Shown piece after piece: positions 1-8,863 of a DNA stretch of 64,000 bases (position 1 is its first letter; each line of letters begins with the position of its first letter). Both the position numbers and the translations under genes were made by a program. Source of the stretch: Acidobacteriaceae bacterium (GTDB lineage: Bacteria > Acidobacteriota > Terriglobia > Terriglobales > Acidobacteriaceae); the NCBI GenBank assembly GCA_003134995.1, contig PLDC01000012.1, forward strand, positions 1 through 64,000, read 5' to 3'. The notes beneath the pieces were generated by a model. The model was not told the DNA's origin. It saw only the letters and a list, made by a program, of their open reading frames with translations, and did no database searches.

Positions 1-182
1 TAACAGCGGACTCCGCATTATTAGCGTTATGCGGTGCACAGCATAAGGCCAATTCCGGCACGGAGAGTAGTTCTAGACTGTCTGGCTTAGGCGGAGAAAT
101 CAATCGGGTTGAATCCGTAGATGAGGCTAAATTGGCAAGATGAATTACATTTAAAGGTCCACATTCGGGAGGGCGATCAAGA

Positions 183-2357
183 ATGGGGTGGTTCTTCTGG
201 TTTTTCTTCGTCTCGGGATTCTGCAGCGTCCTGTGCGAACTCATCTGGCTGCGGCTGGCGATGGCGCAGTTTGGAGTGACCACGGCGCTGACCTCGATCG
301 TTTTGTCGGTATTCATGGCTGGCCTTGGGTTGGGGTCGTGGCTAGCGGGCGCGCTGGTGCGCAGGTGTGGCGATCACATCAAGTTCCCTCCCCTGCGACT
401 GTATGGGCTGCTGGAACTGATGATCGGGTTGTCAGCTTTGGTGGTTCCGGCGGAACTGGTCTGGGGACATCGTTTGCTCGAGAGTCTGGCGGATCGCGCG
501 GCAGTCTCGTCGGTCGCGTACTACGTGATCGCGGGGCTATGGCTGGGGGCGACGATGATTCCGTTTTGCGCCTGCATGGGCGGAACAATTCCTGTGGCGA
601 TGTTCGCAATCCGCAAACGGCAGCAGGGCGATCAGCGGTCCTTCAGTTTTCTTTATCTGGCAAATGTGCTGGGTGCGGTGCTGGGTTCATTTCTGCCGTT
701 GCTGCTTATCGAGCCTTACGGCTTTCATCACACGCTGCTGATAGGCGCGGCTTTGAATGCGCTGATCGCGGTTTCGGCTTTTGTGGTGTCGTTGGTGTCT
801 CGTACGGCCCCGCCTCGTACTTCTAACTCATCTTCTTCGAGTGCGTCTCCGGCGACCGCGGGCGCCATCGAGAGCAATCGAGGTGTACTGATTCTTCTGT
901 TCACCACTGGACTGGCCACGATGGGGATGGAGTTGATCTGGATTCGACTGTTCACTCCTTACATCGGGCCAGTGGTCTATTCGTTTGGAATGATTCTGGT
1001 GGCATATTTGCTGGCCACGTATACAGGATCACAGATTTATCGCTATTGGAGCCGCACGCGAAAGCACGAAAGCCGGCTGACATGGATATCTCTGTCTCTG
1101 CTGGCAGTGCTACCACTTCTGACTGCGGACGTGCGCGTCCCAATACATCTCGTGGCGCGAGTGTTCATAGGCGTGATGCCATTTGCCGGAATGATCGGCT
1201 TCCTCACGCCCATGCTGGTGGACCGATGGTCGGGAGGCGATCCAGATCGCGCGGGCCGAGCTTATGCGGTCAACGTAGTGGGGTGCATCGTGGGTCCGCT
1301 GGTCTGCGGATTTTTGTTGCTGCCGCTGGTGGGCGAGCGCTGGTCAGTGCTGTTGCTGGCACTGCCGTGGTTTGCCATGGCCTTTACCGGGCGCGGGGCG
1401 AGCGTGCAGAAATTCAGCCGGGCGGCAGCTTACGCTATTCTCCTCGCGGCGCTCGGTGTGCTGCTGGCGAGTAAGGACTTTGAAACTCAGTTTCCGGTTC
1501 GAAGAGTTCTGCGCGATTCCACCGCAACCGTAATTGCGGAGGGGGAAGGCATGGACCGGCGACTGCTGGTGAATGGCATGGGGATGACCAAGCTGAATCC
1601 CATCACCAAGATGATGGCGCATCTCACGCTGTCCTCGCTGGATCACACACCCCATGATGTGCTGATTATTTGTTTTGGCATGGGAACCACGTTCCGCTCG
1701 GCGCTGACATGGGATGTTTCGACCACGGCCGTCGAACTGGTGCCGAGCGTGCCGAAACTCTTCAGCTACTATCACGCGGATGCGGACGAAGTGACTCAAT
1801 CTCCATTGGCGCATGTGGTGATCGACGATGGCCGGCGGTTTCTCGAACGAATGCCCGCCAAGTACGATGCAATTCTCGTCGACCCTCCGCCGCCCGTGCA
1901 GACGGCTGGCTCGAGCTTGCTTTATTCGCAGGAATTTTATGCGGTTGCCAAGCAGCGGTTGGTGCCGGGCGGAATCCTGCAGCAATGGCTGCCCGAGGCT
2001 GATGCGTCCACGCAAGCGGCGGCGGCGAAAGCAATCAAGAATTCTTTTGCTTACGTGCGCGTGTTTCCTGGGATTCAAGGATGGGGCTGGCATTTCCTGG
2101 CAAGCGATCGTCCCATTCCAAAGCGAACCGCAGCAGAATTAGTGGAACGCATGCCGGCGCGATCAGCCTCCGACATGATCGAATGGGGACCGGCGGCCTC
2201 CGCGGAAGATCAACTAAGTCTGATTCTTTCTCACGAGTCTTCTTCCGACGCCGTGATTGCGCTCTCACCAGCTACGTCTACGCTGGTGGACGACCGTCCG
2301 ATCAATGAATTCTTCTTACTGCGAACGCCTTTCGATCAGTTGATGGCGATGGAATAA
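183..2357 (+). CDS. fused membrane / spermidine synthase-like protein
   Basis: 724-aa protein. The N-terminal ~430 residues are strongly hydrophobic with about a dozen membrane segments. The C-terminal ~250 residues resemble the Rossmann methyltransferase-like fold of spermidine/spermine synthases (GMGTTFRSAL, DDGRRFLERMPAKYDAILVD, and a distal LVDDRPINEFFL). Such fused MFS/spermidine-synthase-like proteins are common in soil bacteria; their true aminopropyl acceptor is generally unproven. GGAGGG about ten bases upstream supports the ATG. It converges with the DUF2252 gene across an inverted repeat. Fold assignment is fairly sure; a polyamine role is inference. Confidence 0.8.
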   Translation: MGWFFWFFFVSGFCSVLCELIWLRLAMAQFGVTTALTSIVLSVFMAGLGLGSWLAGALVRRCGDHIKFPPLRLYGLLELMIGLSALVVPAELVWGHRLLESLADRAAVSSVAYYVIAGLWLGATMIPFCACMGGTIPVAMFAIRKRQQGDQRSFSFLYLANVLGAVLGSFLPLLLIEPYGFHHTLLIGAALNALIAVSAFVVSLVSRTAPPRTSNSSSSSASPATAGAIESNRGVLILLFTTGLATMGMELIWIRLFTPYIGPVVYSFGMILVAYLLATYTGSQIYRYWSRTRKHESRLTWISLSLLAVLPLLTADVRVPIHLVARVFIGVMPFAGMIGFLTPMLVDRWSGGDPDRAGRAYAVNVVGCIVGPLVCGFLLLPLVGERWSVLLLALPWFAMAFTGRGASVQKFSRAAAYAILLAALGVLLASKDFETQFPVRRVLRDSTATVIAEGEGMDRRLLVNGMGMTKLNPITKMMAHLTLSSLDHTPHDVLIICFGMGTTFRSALTWDVSTTAVELVPSVPKLFSYYHADADEVTQSPLAHVVIDDGRRFLERMPAKYDAILVDPPPPVQTAGSSLLYSQEFYAVAKQRLVPGGILQQWLPEADASTQAAAAKAIKNSFAYVRVFPGIQGWGWHFLASDRPIPKRTAAELVERMPARSASDMIEWGPAASAEDQLSLILSHESSSDAVIALSPATSTLVDDRPINEFFLLRTPFDQLMAME

Positions 2358-2360
2358 AAA

Positions 2361-2449
2361 CAGTGGTCAGTGGCTAGTGGTCAGTGGTCAACGGTCAGCA
2401 AGAGCGTAGGGGTTTTACTGGCCACTGACCACTGATCACCGACCACTGC
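2361..2449. repeat. interspersed CAGTGGTCAGTGG inverted repeat
   Basis: Between two convergent genes lie repeated CAGTGGTCAGTGG words and, about 50 bases on, their complements (CCACTGACCACTGATCACCGACCACTG), giving a large hairpin. The same words recur at 35382-35506, so this is a dispersed element. It could also serve as a bidirectional terminator. Confidence 0.6.
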
Positions 2450-2452
2450 CCT

Positions 2453-3553
2453 TCAAACGAAGCCCTTCTTCTTCCACACTTCCCAATCAGAGCGAACCGG
2501 ATCGAGCATGGCTTCGGCGGCGTGGTGCAGCCACCTGGGCTTCTGTTTTGCGAGATGGCGGAGGACGAGTTTGCGGGCGGGCAGCGATCCGAGGTGAATG
2601 TTCGCGGTTTCCCAACCCATGGCGTGCAGCAGACGGAGTTCGGTATCGGGCGCGCGCAGCGATGCCAGTTCGATGCGGGAGCAGTGCGGACCGAGACGGC
2701 GCACGATCCAGCGTCCGCGCAGTTGAACGAAGGGATCTGGGCACCGAACGGCGCGGTTGATGATGGTCTGATACAGAATTTCGGTGGGACCATCGTTCTT
2801 CTTTGAATCAAGAGTCTGAGCCCAGTGCGAGGAAGACGGAACCAGTGCCTTGGCTTCGCGGGCGATGCGTCCACCGTGCCAATCGGCAATGGCTACGTAG
2901 CGCGAGTGGCCAAGACTACCGAGTCCGGCCGTGCGGTGAGTGAGACGAAACGGAATGCCCGGTGCGGGCATGAGGTGCTGCAGAGCATCGATGGCGCTGA
3001 CTGGACATTCAGTTTTCAAAGTAGGGAGTGCGTCAATCTTCTGCCAGAAGCGCACCGGATCTCTGAGTTCGCCTTCGGCGATTCTGCGCAGCCACTCATG
3101 TTTTTCTCCGAGGACGTAGGGGCAGCCTTTCTCCTGCATGGCTTCGCAGTAGCCCTCTAGCATCGTGCCGCAGATGTCTTCTCGCTTAAGTGGAAGACGA
3201 CCGGCCTCGACAGCTAAATGCGCGCTGACTGCAAGACGCACCAGATCGATGGTGTAGGCCATGGGCCACGCTTCGTCGAAGTCATTGACGCCCCAGATCA
3301 GGCGGCCTTCGATGTCGCGCCAGGTTCCGAAATTTTCTACGTGAAGATCGCCCACGGCAAGCACATGCGGGGCGCGCGCCAGCTCAGGACAGACTTCAGG
3401 CCAGATTTGCGCCCAGCGATAATAAGTGGCGCGGAGGAACATGAAGACGTCAGCCTTCATGTTGGCGTGCTTCAGGCGAAGGTCTTTCTGGTCAACCGGA
3501 GTACGTTTCGCCAGCCATGCTTCGAACTGGCGGGTCGCTTTGACTACGTTCAT
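2453..3553 (-). CDS. DUF2252 family protein
   Basis: 366-aa protein matching DUF2252 by recognisable blocks: FMFLRATYYRWAQIWPEVCP, VGDLHVENFGTW, WGVNDFDEAWPMAYTIDLVR and SHWAQTLDSKKN. DUF2252 proteins have a kinase-like fold and no firmly established substrate. The start at MNVVKATRQFEAW is chosen because the extra 24 upstream residues are unlike the family and are read from non-coding-looking DNA; the ribosome site is weak. It is monocistronic and convergent with the spermidine-synthase-like gene. Confidence 0.8.
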   Translation of the reverse strand: MNVVKATRQFEAWLAKRTPVDQKDLRLKHANMKADVFMFLRATYYRWAQIWPEVCPELARAPHVLAVGDLHVENFGTWRDIEGRLIWGVNDFDEAWPMAYTIDLVRLAVSAHLAVEAGRLPLKREDICGTMLEGYCEAMQEKGCPYVLGEKHEWLRRIAEGELRDPVRFWQKIDALPTLKTECPVSAIDALQHLMPAPGIPFRLTHRTAGLGSLGHSRYVAIADWHGGRIAREAKALVPSSSHWAQTLDSKKNDGPTEILYQTIINRAVRCPDPFVQLRGRWIVRRLGPHCSRIELASLRAPDTELRLLHAMGWETANIHLGSLPARKLVLRHLAKQKPRWLHHAAEAMLDPVRSDWEVWKKKGFV

Positions 3554-3778
3554 GCGGGCAACAATAGCGGTGCGGGAATGGGAAGTCAAATGGCGAAAGC
3601 TTTCGCCACGGAGGCACGGAGACACTGAGAAACCAGCGGACGAAACGAGAAGAATCAGGAAAAAGTGTCGGGGGGGTTCTCCGCGCCTCTATGTCTCCGC
3701 GGTGAAATGAGAACCGGCGCAACAGCCGAACTCGTAAGTCCAGACCTTGCGCCGGTTTGCGCGCCCAGAGGCGCAAGC

Positions 3779-4030
3779 TTAATTGAAATAGGCTGCGTTA
3801 GCTTCGATAAAGCGCTTCTTGTCCTCAGGAACATCGTCGACCGCGAGAATTGAATCCGAAGTGCACGCTGGGACGCAGGCGCCGCAGTCAATGCACTCGG
3901 CCGGATCGACGAAGAATTGGGTCGCCGTCTCGAAGCCCGGCTCGTCCTGCTTGGGATGAATGCAGTCGGTGGGGCAAACATCAACGCAGACGGAATCTTT
4001 GATGCAGGAATCGGTGATTACGTAAGCCAT
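3779..4030 (-). CDS. 7Fe-type ferredoxin (3Fe-4S / 4Fe-4S)
   Basis: 83-aa soluble electron carrier. Cysteines 9, 15, 19 and 23 (C-x5-C-x3-CP-x2-C) match the N-terminal half of Azotobacter FdI-type seven-iron ferredoxins with the extra cysteine of the first motif missing. Cysteines 46, 49, 52 and 56 form CxxCxxCxxxC for the second cluster. The tail VPEDKKRFIEANAAYF also matches that family. The start at MAYVITDSC is supported by GGGAG eight bases upstream; a longer reading would add 17 unrelated residues. No obvious redox partner is adjacent. Confidence 0.9.
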   Translation of the reverse strand: MAYVITDSCIKDSVCVDVCPTDCIHPKQDEPGFETATQFFVDPAECIDCGACVPACTSDSILAVDDVPEDKKRFIEANAAYFN

Positions 4031-4584
4031 ATGAAAATCTCCCAGATGAAGTTCGATCTTTTGTTTCGATGGAGTCAGCATATGTGCGTAGTGAGTATGC
4101 GTCGGTGACGGAGATCACAAGTCCGTGTGCGGCGCGGCCAAGCGGCACATGCGAGAGCAAGACAACATCGAGTTGTATTTATGATAATGGTCACGCGGAA
4201 CAGTGACGGCGGTCACGGAAATGAGAGTTCTCTCATGGCAGAATGTCCCCATTGAACTAGAGCATTATTAGTTAAAGATCGCCCGGCTCCAACCCACAGA
4301 ACCCCACAGAGCCGTTACCCCAGACGGCAGGGGCCGGGCGCCTCAAATCCTGGAAAAGATGGCCCTCCCCCCACCTCCCTTTTCCCAACCTGTGGCGGCA
4401 GGTCCGTTGCGCCCCGTCTTCCCTCGAACAACTGAACTGGATGCGCGCCCTTTGTGTCGCGGCTGACACGGTGTGCTCTGCAGGGCCAGTCTGCGGTCCG
4501 CAAAATTCCAGCTAACTCATTTGGATTCAATCGCGCGAGGTTTGGTGTTCGCCCTGCCCTATAGGTATGCGCGGGAGGCGAGCG
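4031..4584. other. intergenic region without recognised gene
   Basis: 554 bases between the divergent ferredoxin and L,D-transpeptidase genes. Short open frames here have no ribosome sites or family features. It contains an AT-richer patch (about 4170-4190) that could hold the ferredoxin or plus-strand promoter, but no convincing -35/-10 pair was seen. Confidence 0.4.
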
Positions 4585-5181
4585 ATGAAACCAGCAAGCA
4601 AAATAACAACGAGCAGGCAGATGACGCGACGGCTAATTGCGGTGCTTGTATTGGCGATGTCAGGTTCCTGCCTTGCCCAGAATTCCTCGTCGCAAAATGC
4701 CCCGAAAGAATCTGCGGGGCAGCGCGCGCGCCGGATCGTGCTGGTCAGCATTCCTGACCGGAGGCTGGCGGTGATGGAGGACGGGAATGTGTTGGCGTAC
4801 TTTCCGGTGGCCGTGGGCGCCGAGGTGAGTCCGAGCCCGACCGGGGAGTTTGAGATTGTGAATCGAGTTTCAAATCCCGCTTATTACCACGCAGGCACGG
4901 TGATGGCAGCGAGCGAGCACAGCCCTGTGGGCACGCGATGGATCGGGCTGAACCTGAAGGGATACGGAATTCATGGGACGAATGCGCCAGGTTCGATTGG
5001 GCGGGCTGCGTCGCATGGATGCATCCGGCTGAGGAATCGGGACGTGGAACGGCTGTTCGCGATGCTGAGGGTGGGCGATGCGGTATCGATTCGCGGCGAA
5101 CGCGACGATGAGATTGCGGAGGTCTTCGGCGGAGTGCAAGTGGCAACGGCAGACGTGGCAGCTGAAACGAGTGGGCAGTAG
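4585..5181 (+). CDS. L,D-transpeptidase (YkuD domain), exported
   Basis: 198-aa exported protein predicted to act on peptidoglycan in the periplasm, forming 3-3 cross-links or attaching proteins. An N-terminal signal segment (RRLIAVLVLAMSGSCLAQ) precedes the YkuD domain, residues ~50-170. The catalytic region is visible: H130 in GYGIHGTN and S143-H-G-C146-I-R-L. The second ATG (4585) is chosen because GGGAGG lies six bases upstream, whereas the ATG at 4567 has none. It is followed closely by the small membrane ORF and SPFH gene, possibly co-transcribed. Confidence 0.9.
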   Translation: MKPASKITTSRQMTRRLIAVLVLAMSGSCLAQNSSSQNAPKESAGQRARRIVLVSIPDRRLAVMEDGNVLAYFPVAVGAEVSPSPTGEFEIVNRVSNPAYYHAGTVMAASEHSPVGTRWIGLNLKGYGIHGTNAPGSIGRAASHGCIRLRNRDVERLFAMLRVGDAVSIRGERDDEIAEVFGGVQVATADVAAETSGQ

Positions 5182-5291
5182 TTGGATGAGGACAAAGCAC
5201 TATCGCGGAGATCGCTGAGAACAGCCGCGGAGATCGCCGAGTAACTCTTGGGTTTCGGGTTTCTATCGAAGTTTTTCTTGGGGAGGACATT

Positions 5292-5468
5292 ATGCAAATG
5301 CTAATCACGTTCATGGCGGTGGTGGCGGGCCTGATTTTTTCGGTGGCGGTGGCATTGCTGGCGGAGGAACTAATTTTCGGTCAGGTGTTCCGGCTGTTCT
5401 TTTCACGGCAACCCGTCCGGATGAATGTACGGCAGACGGCACCGCTGAAAACCGGGCAGAAGAACTGA
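5292..5468 (+). CDS. small membrane protein upstream of SPFH gene
   Basis: 58-aa ORF (MQMLITFMAVVAGLIFSV... ending KTGQKN) with one hydrophobic segment at residues ~4-32 and a basic C-terminal tail. A strong GGGGAGGA ribosome site lies 4-5 bases before the ATG, and the next gene begins 19 bases after its stop with its own AAAGGAG, so the two look like a translationally organised pair. Family not recognised. A role as a small partner of the neighbouring SPFH membrane protein is inference. Confidence 0.65.
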   Translation: MQMLITFMAVVAGLIFSVAVALLAEELIFGQVFRLFFSRQPVRMNVRQTAPLKTGQKN

Positions 5469-5487
5469 GGCGCAAAGGAGAACTACG

Positions 5488-6867
5488 ATGCTGGCACTGA
5501 GGTATTTGCTGATTACCGGCGGCCTGTCGATGATGATCGCGGCCATATGCATTCTCACCTACGATTTGTATCGCGAAATGTTGTACCGGCGGGCGCTGGA
5601 AACCCCGGGAGGCGCAGCCCAGGCCGTGCCCGTCGCGATTCGCTGGCGGACTTCGCTGGCGCTTGTGATGCTGGCTTGGGGACCGCTGCTGATAGCGTTC
5701 AGCATTGTGGTGGTGCCAAGCGGCACCGCCGGCGTGCGCGTGAGCCAGATGAGCGGAACGGAGCCGGGAACGCTGTACCCGGGAGCGCATCTGGTGATGC
5801 CTCTGATAGAAGACGTAGCGCTTTTCGATACGCGGGATCAAGTCTTCACTACCGGCGGTTCTGAAGATCGAAAGCCTACTGCGACCGGTCTTCCCAAGAA
5901 GCCGCAACTTCTCGATGTGCAGGCCAAAGAGGGTCTGACGTTGGGGCTCGCGATCACTGTGCGATACCGGCTCGATGCGAAGAAACTGGATTACATTCAG
6001 GGAAATCTGCCGCGTCCTGTGGAAGAGGAAATCGTTCCGCCTACGGTGGCTAGCGTGTGGCGCGAGATTGTTCCCAACTATACGGTGCGCGATGTGTTTT
6101 CTGCGAAGCGCGAAGAAGTGCGGCAACGGGCCGCGGGGCTGATTACCCAGAAGCTGGCGGCCGATGGAATCGTGGTCAAAGAGGTGATGCTGCGAGATAT
6201 CCAACTGCCGCCGGAATACGCAAAAGGACTTGAGGCCCTACTGCTGAAAGAGCAGGAAAACGATCGCATGGGCGTAGAGACGGAGTTGAAAGGCAAGGAA
6301 GTGCGAATTGCCGAACTGGAGGCCGAAGCCGCAAAAGTGCAGCAAGTGAAACAGGCCGAGGGCCAGGCTCAAGTGCGCGTGCTGCAGGCAAAAGGCGAGG
6401 CGGACGCGATGCAATACACCTTACCGCTAAAGCAGAAGCAGATCGAGCAGAGCCGGCTCGAGGCGCAGGCGCGGAAAGAAGCGACCATCCAGAACGCTGA
6501 GGCGGAAGCACAGGCCAAAGAGATCGACAGCAAGGCTGAAGGCGAACGCAGGAAACTGCTGGCCGATGCGGAGGCGCAGGCCAAAGTGATGGACAGCAAA
6601 GCCGAAGGCGAACGTCGCAGATTGCTGGCGGATGCCGAGGCGGATCGCATCCGCGTCACCGCCGTCGCCGACGCGGAACGACTGCACAGCGAGGCGGCGA
6701 TTTTGAGAGACAATCCTCTGCTGATTAATAAAATCGTGGCAGAACGGCTGTCGGACAAGCTGCAGATCATGATGGTTCCGGCGGATGGAAAATTCTTCTT
6801 CGCTAACGATGTTTTGCGAGGCATGGATTTGGCTAGCCAGGGCAAGCAGCCGGAACAGCGAAGATAA
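5488..6867 (+). CDS. SPFH / band 7 (flotillin-prohibitin-like) membrane protein
   Basis: 459-aa protein. Two N-terminal hydrophobic segments (residues ~5-25 and ~55-75) precede a band-7 domain (~75-255) and a long charged helical region rich in Ala-Glu (~255-400) of the flotillin type. That helix contains an internal tandem duplication of about 22 residues (AEAQAKEIDSKAEGERRKLL and AEAQAKVMDSKAEGERRRLL). SPFH proteins oligomerise in the inner membrane and organise microdomains. The ribosome site AAAGGAG is clear. It sits behind a 58-aa membrane ORF and ahead of a terminator. Confidence 0.85.
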   Translation: MLALRYLLITGGLSMMIAAICILTYDLYREMLYRRALETPGGAAQAVPVAIRWRTSLALVMLAWGPLLIAFSIVVVPSGTAGVRVSQMSGTEPGTLYPGAHLVMPLIEDVALFDTRDQVFTTGGSEDRKPTATGLPKKPQLLDVQAKEGLTLGLAITVRYRLDAKKLDYIQGNLPRPVEEEIVPPTVASVWREIVPNYTVRDVFSAKREEVRQRAAGLITQKLAADGIVVKEVMLRDIQLPPEYAKGLEALLLKEQENDRMGVETELKGKEVRIAELEAEAAKVQQVKQAEGQAQVRVLQAKGEADAMQYTLPLKQKQIEQSRLEAQARKEATIQNAEAEAQAKEIDSKAEGERRKLLADAEAQAKVMDSKAEGERRRLLADAEADRIRVTAVADAERLHSEAAILRDNPLLINKIVAERLSDKLQIMMVPADGKFFFANDVLRGMDLASQGKQPEQRR

Positions 6868-6909
6868 CGGTGTATGGTGGCCAACGTTTCATTTATCCAC
6901 TAGTGGTGC

Positions 6910-6934
6910 GGCGCGGCTGAAAAGCCGCGCCTTT
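6910..6934 (+). terminator. rho-independent terminator after SPFH gene
   Basis: Perfect 9-bp stem GGCGCGGCT / AGCCGCGCC closed by a GAAA tetraloop and followed by TTTCATTT. It separates the envelope genes from the histidine kinase gene. The GCGGC...GCCGC form also resembles the dispersed palindromes at 27435-27492. Confidence 0.75.
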
Positions 6935-7022
6935 CATTTACCGGCGAAACTTCGGGTGAGATATCATGCAGACGATTCCCTGGCATAGTTCAGAGCCAAG
7001 TCCGGTCGGGAAAAGAAATGCG

Positions 7023-8840
7023 ATGACGTTTCGCCGCAAACTGCTGGTCGTGTTCGCGCTGACTGTGTTTCTGTCAGTGGCGGCGGTGGCATTGCTGGTC
7101 TCGGAAGTGACGCGTCGCGCCTTCGATCGAAGCGAGGACGAAAGAACGGCGGCGCTGGTGACGCAGTTTCGGCGCGAGTTCAACCGGCAGGGCGAAGACG
7201 TAGCGCGGCGGGTAGAGGCGATTGCGACGTCGGAAGAAGCCAGCCGCATGGCATTGAAGTTGAACCGGCCGCAAGCGGATTCCGGTCCGTATTTCGAGCT
7301 GGCGAAAACGACCGCCGAGAATAATCATCTCGACTTTCTCGAGTTTGTGGAAAGCGAAGGGACAATCATTTCTTCGGCGCAGTGGCCGGCCAAGTTTGGC
7401 TATTCCGACGACGCAGTTGGCAGCTTCCCTGCCGAGGTTGACCGCGGAGCATTTTTGAAACAGGAGGAACTGCAGGATCAAACGGCACTGGGATTGTTTG
7501 CCGTGCGTGCGACGCGTGTCGGAGAACGTCCTCTCTATGTAATCGGCGGACGCCGTCTGGATAAAACTTTTCTTGCCGGGCTGGATATGCCGGCGGGCAT
7601 GCGGGCATTGCTATACGAGAATCGCGGTGATCATTTTGCGGGAAGTTTACTGACTGATCCTTCCACGACACCTTCTGACAAAGCACGGTCACCCGAGAAG
7701 CTGCAGCCCCTGATCGATGCAGTCCGAAAGTATGGCCAGGAGATGACTGAAGTAGTGCACTGGTCGGACGATCAGGTCGAGGATGAAGTGTTTCATGCGG
7801 TCCCGCTGCTGGGGGCGGGCGCGGAGAAACATCGTCCGCTGCTGGCTATTCTGCTGATCGGCAATTCGCGTCGAACTTATGTCGAGTTGAAGCGTCACAT
7901 TCGCTCGGCGGCGTTGCTTGTGGGAGGCAGCGGAATTTTCCTGGCAATTCTCCTGAGCAGTTGGGCCGCGGCAAGAGTGACACGCCCTGTCGAGCAGTTG
8001 GCGCACGCCGCACAGGAAGTTGCTGCCGGAAATTGGAACGTCCGAGTCGATGTATTGGGTGACGATGAGCTGGGGCAATTGGCCGACTCCTTTAATCGAA
8101 TGACCACTGAGTTGCTGGGGCAAAGAGAACGGCTGCTGCAGACCGAGCGGGTTGCGGCCTGGCGCGAGTTAGCGCGGCGACTGGCGCACGAATTGAAGAA
8201 TCCGCTGTTTCCGCTGCAGCTTACGGTCGAGAATCTCGTGCGGGCGCGGCAGCAGACTCCGGAGCAGTTCGACGAAGTATTTCGCGAAAGTTCGCGAACG
8301 CTGTTGGCGGAGATCGCAAATCTGAAAGGGGTTATCGGCCGATTCAGTGAGTTCTCCAAGATGCCACAACCGCAGTTGCAGCGTGTGCAGGTGAATGAAG
8401 TGGTTCGAGGAGTGGTGCAGCTTTTTCAGGCACAACTCGAAGCACCTGGACGTGCGAAGATCAATTGTGACTTGCAACTGGATCCGCACTTGGCACCGGT
8501 GTCGGCAGATGCCGAGTTGCTGCACCGGGCAATTTCAAATCTTGTTCTGAATGCCATGGACGCAATGCCGCAAGGCGGCACGCTGACCTTGCGCACCCGG
8601 GATGAAGACGGCAAGGTGCTAATCGAAGTTGCGGATACAGGTTCAGGGTTGACGCCGGAAGAATGTGAGCGAATTTTTACTCCTTACTACACGAGCAAGC
8701 AGCATGGAACCGGACTCGGGCTGGCTATCGTTCAGTCCATAGTTAGCGATCATGGGGGAAGAGTCCGAGTGCAGAGTGAGCCGGGACGCGGCACAAACTT
8801 TGTGATCGAGTTGCCGAGAAACTCGGCGCGCAACGCGTAA
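7023..8840 (+). CDS. sensor histidine kinase, NtrY-like
   Basis: 605-aa membrane sensor. First membrane helix at residues ~5-26 (LLVVFALTVFLSVAAVALLV), a periplasmic sensor region of ~270 residues, a second helix, a HAMP linker (RVTRPVEQLAHAAQEVAAGN), then HisKA with phospho-acceptor H389 in LAHELKNPLFPLQ and a HATPase domain (NLVLNAMDAMPQGG, DTGSGL, GTGLGLAIVQSI). This layout matches NtrY. Start 7023 puts the helix at the N-terminus; 6966 (after GGTGAG) is also possible. It is followed 23 bases later by its NtrC-type partner. Confidence 0.88.
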   Translation: MTFRRKLLVVFALTVFLSVAAVALLVSEVTRRAFDRSEDERTAALVTQFRREFNRQGEDVARRVEAIATSEEASRMALKLNRPQADSGPYFELAKTTAENNHLDFLEFVESEGTIISSAQWPAKFGYSDDAVGSFPAEVDRGAFLKQEELQDQTALGLFAVRATRVGERPLYVIGGRRLDKTFLAGLDMPAGMRALLYENRGDHFAGSLLTDPSTTPSDKARSPEKLQPLIDAVRKYGQEMTEVVHWSDDQVEDEVFHAVPLLGAGAEKHRPLLAILLIGNSRRTYVELKRHIRSAALLVGGSGIFLAILLSSWAAARVTRPVEQLAHAAQEVAAGNWNVRVDVLGDDELGQLADSFNRMTTELLGQRERLLQTERVAAWRELARRLAHELKNPLFPLQLTVENLVRARQQTPEQFDEVFRESSRTLLAEIANLKGVIGRFSEFSKMPQPQLQRVQVNEVVRGVVQLFQAQLEAPGRAKINCDLQLDPHLAPVSADAELLHRAISNLVLNAMDAMPQGGTLTLRTRDEDGKVLIEVADTGSGLTPEECERIFTPYYTSKQHGTGLGLAIVQSIVSDHGGRVRVQSEPGRGTNFVIELPRNSARNA

Positions 8841-8863
8841 GGGCTTCAGAAAGTGGAGGATGT

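Noticed and set aside
1-182. Possible RNA gene or end of an upstream gene at the window edge
   Set aside because: No cloverleaf, stop-terminated frame with protein-like composition, or terminator could be identified.
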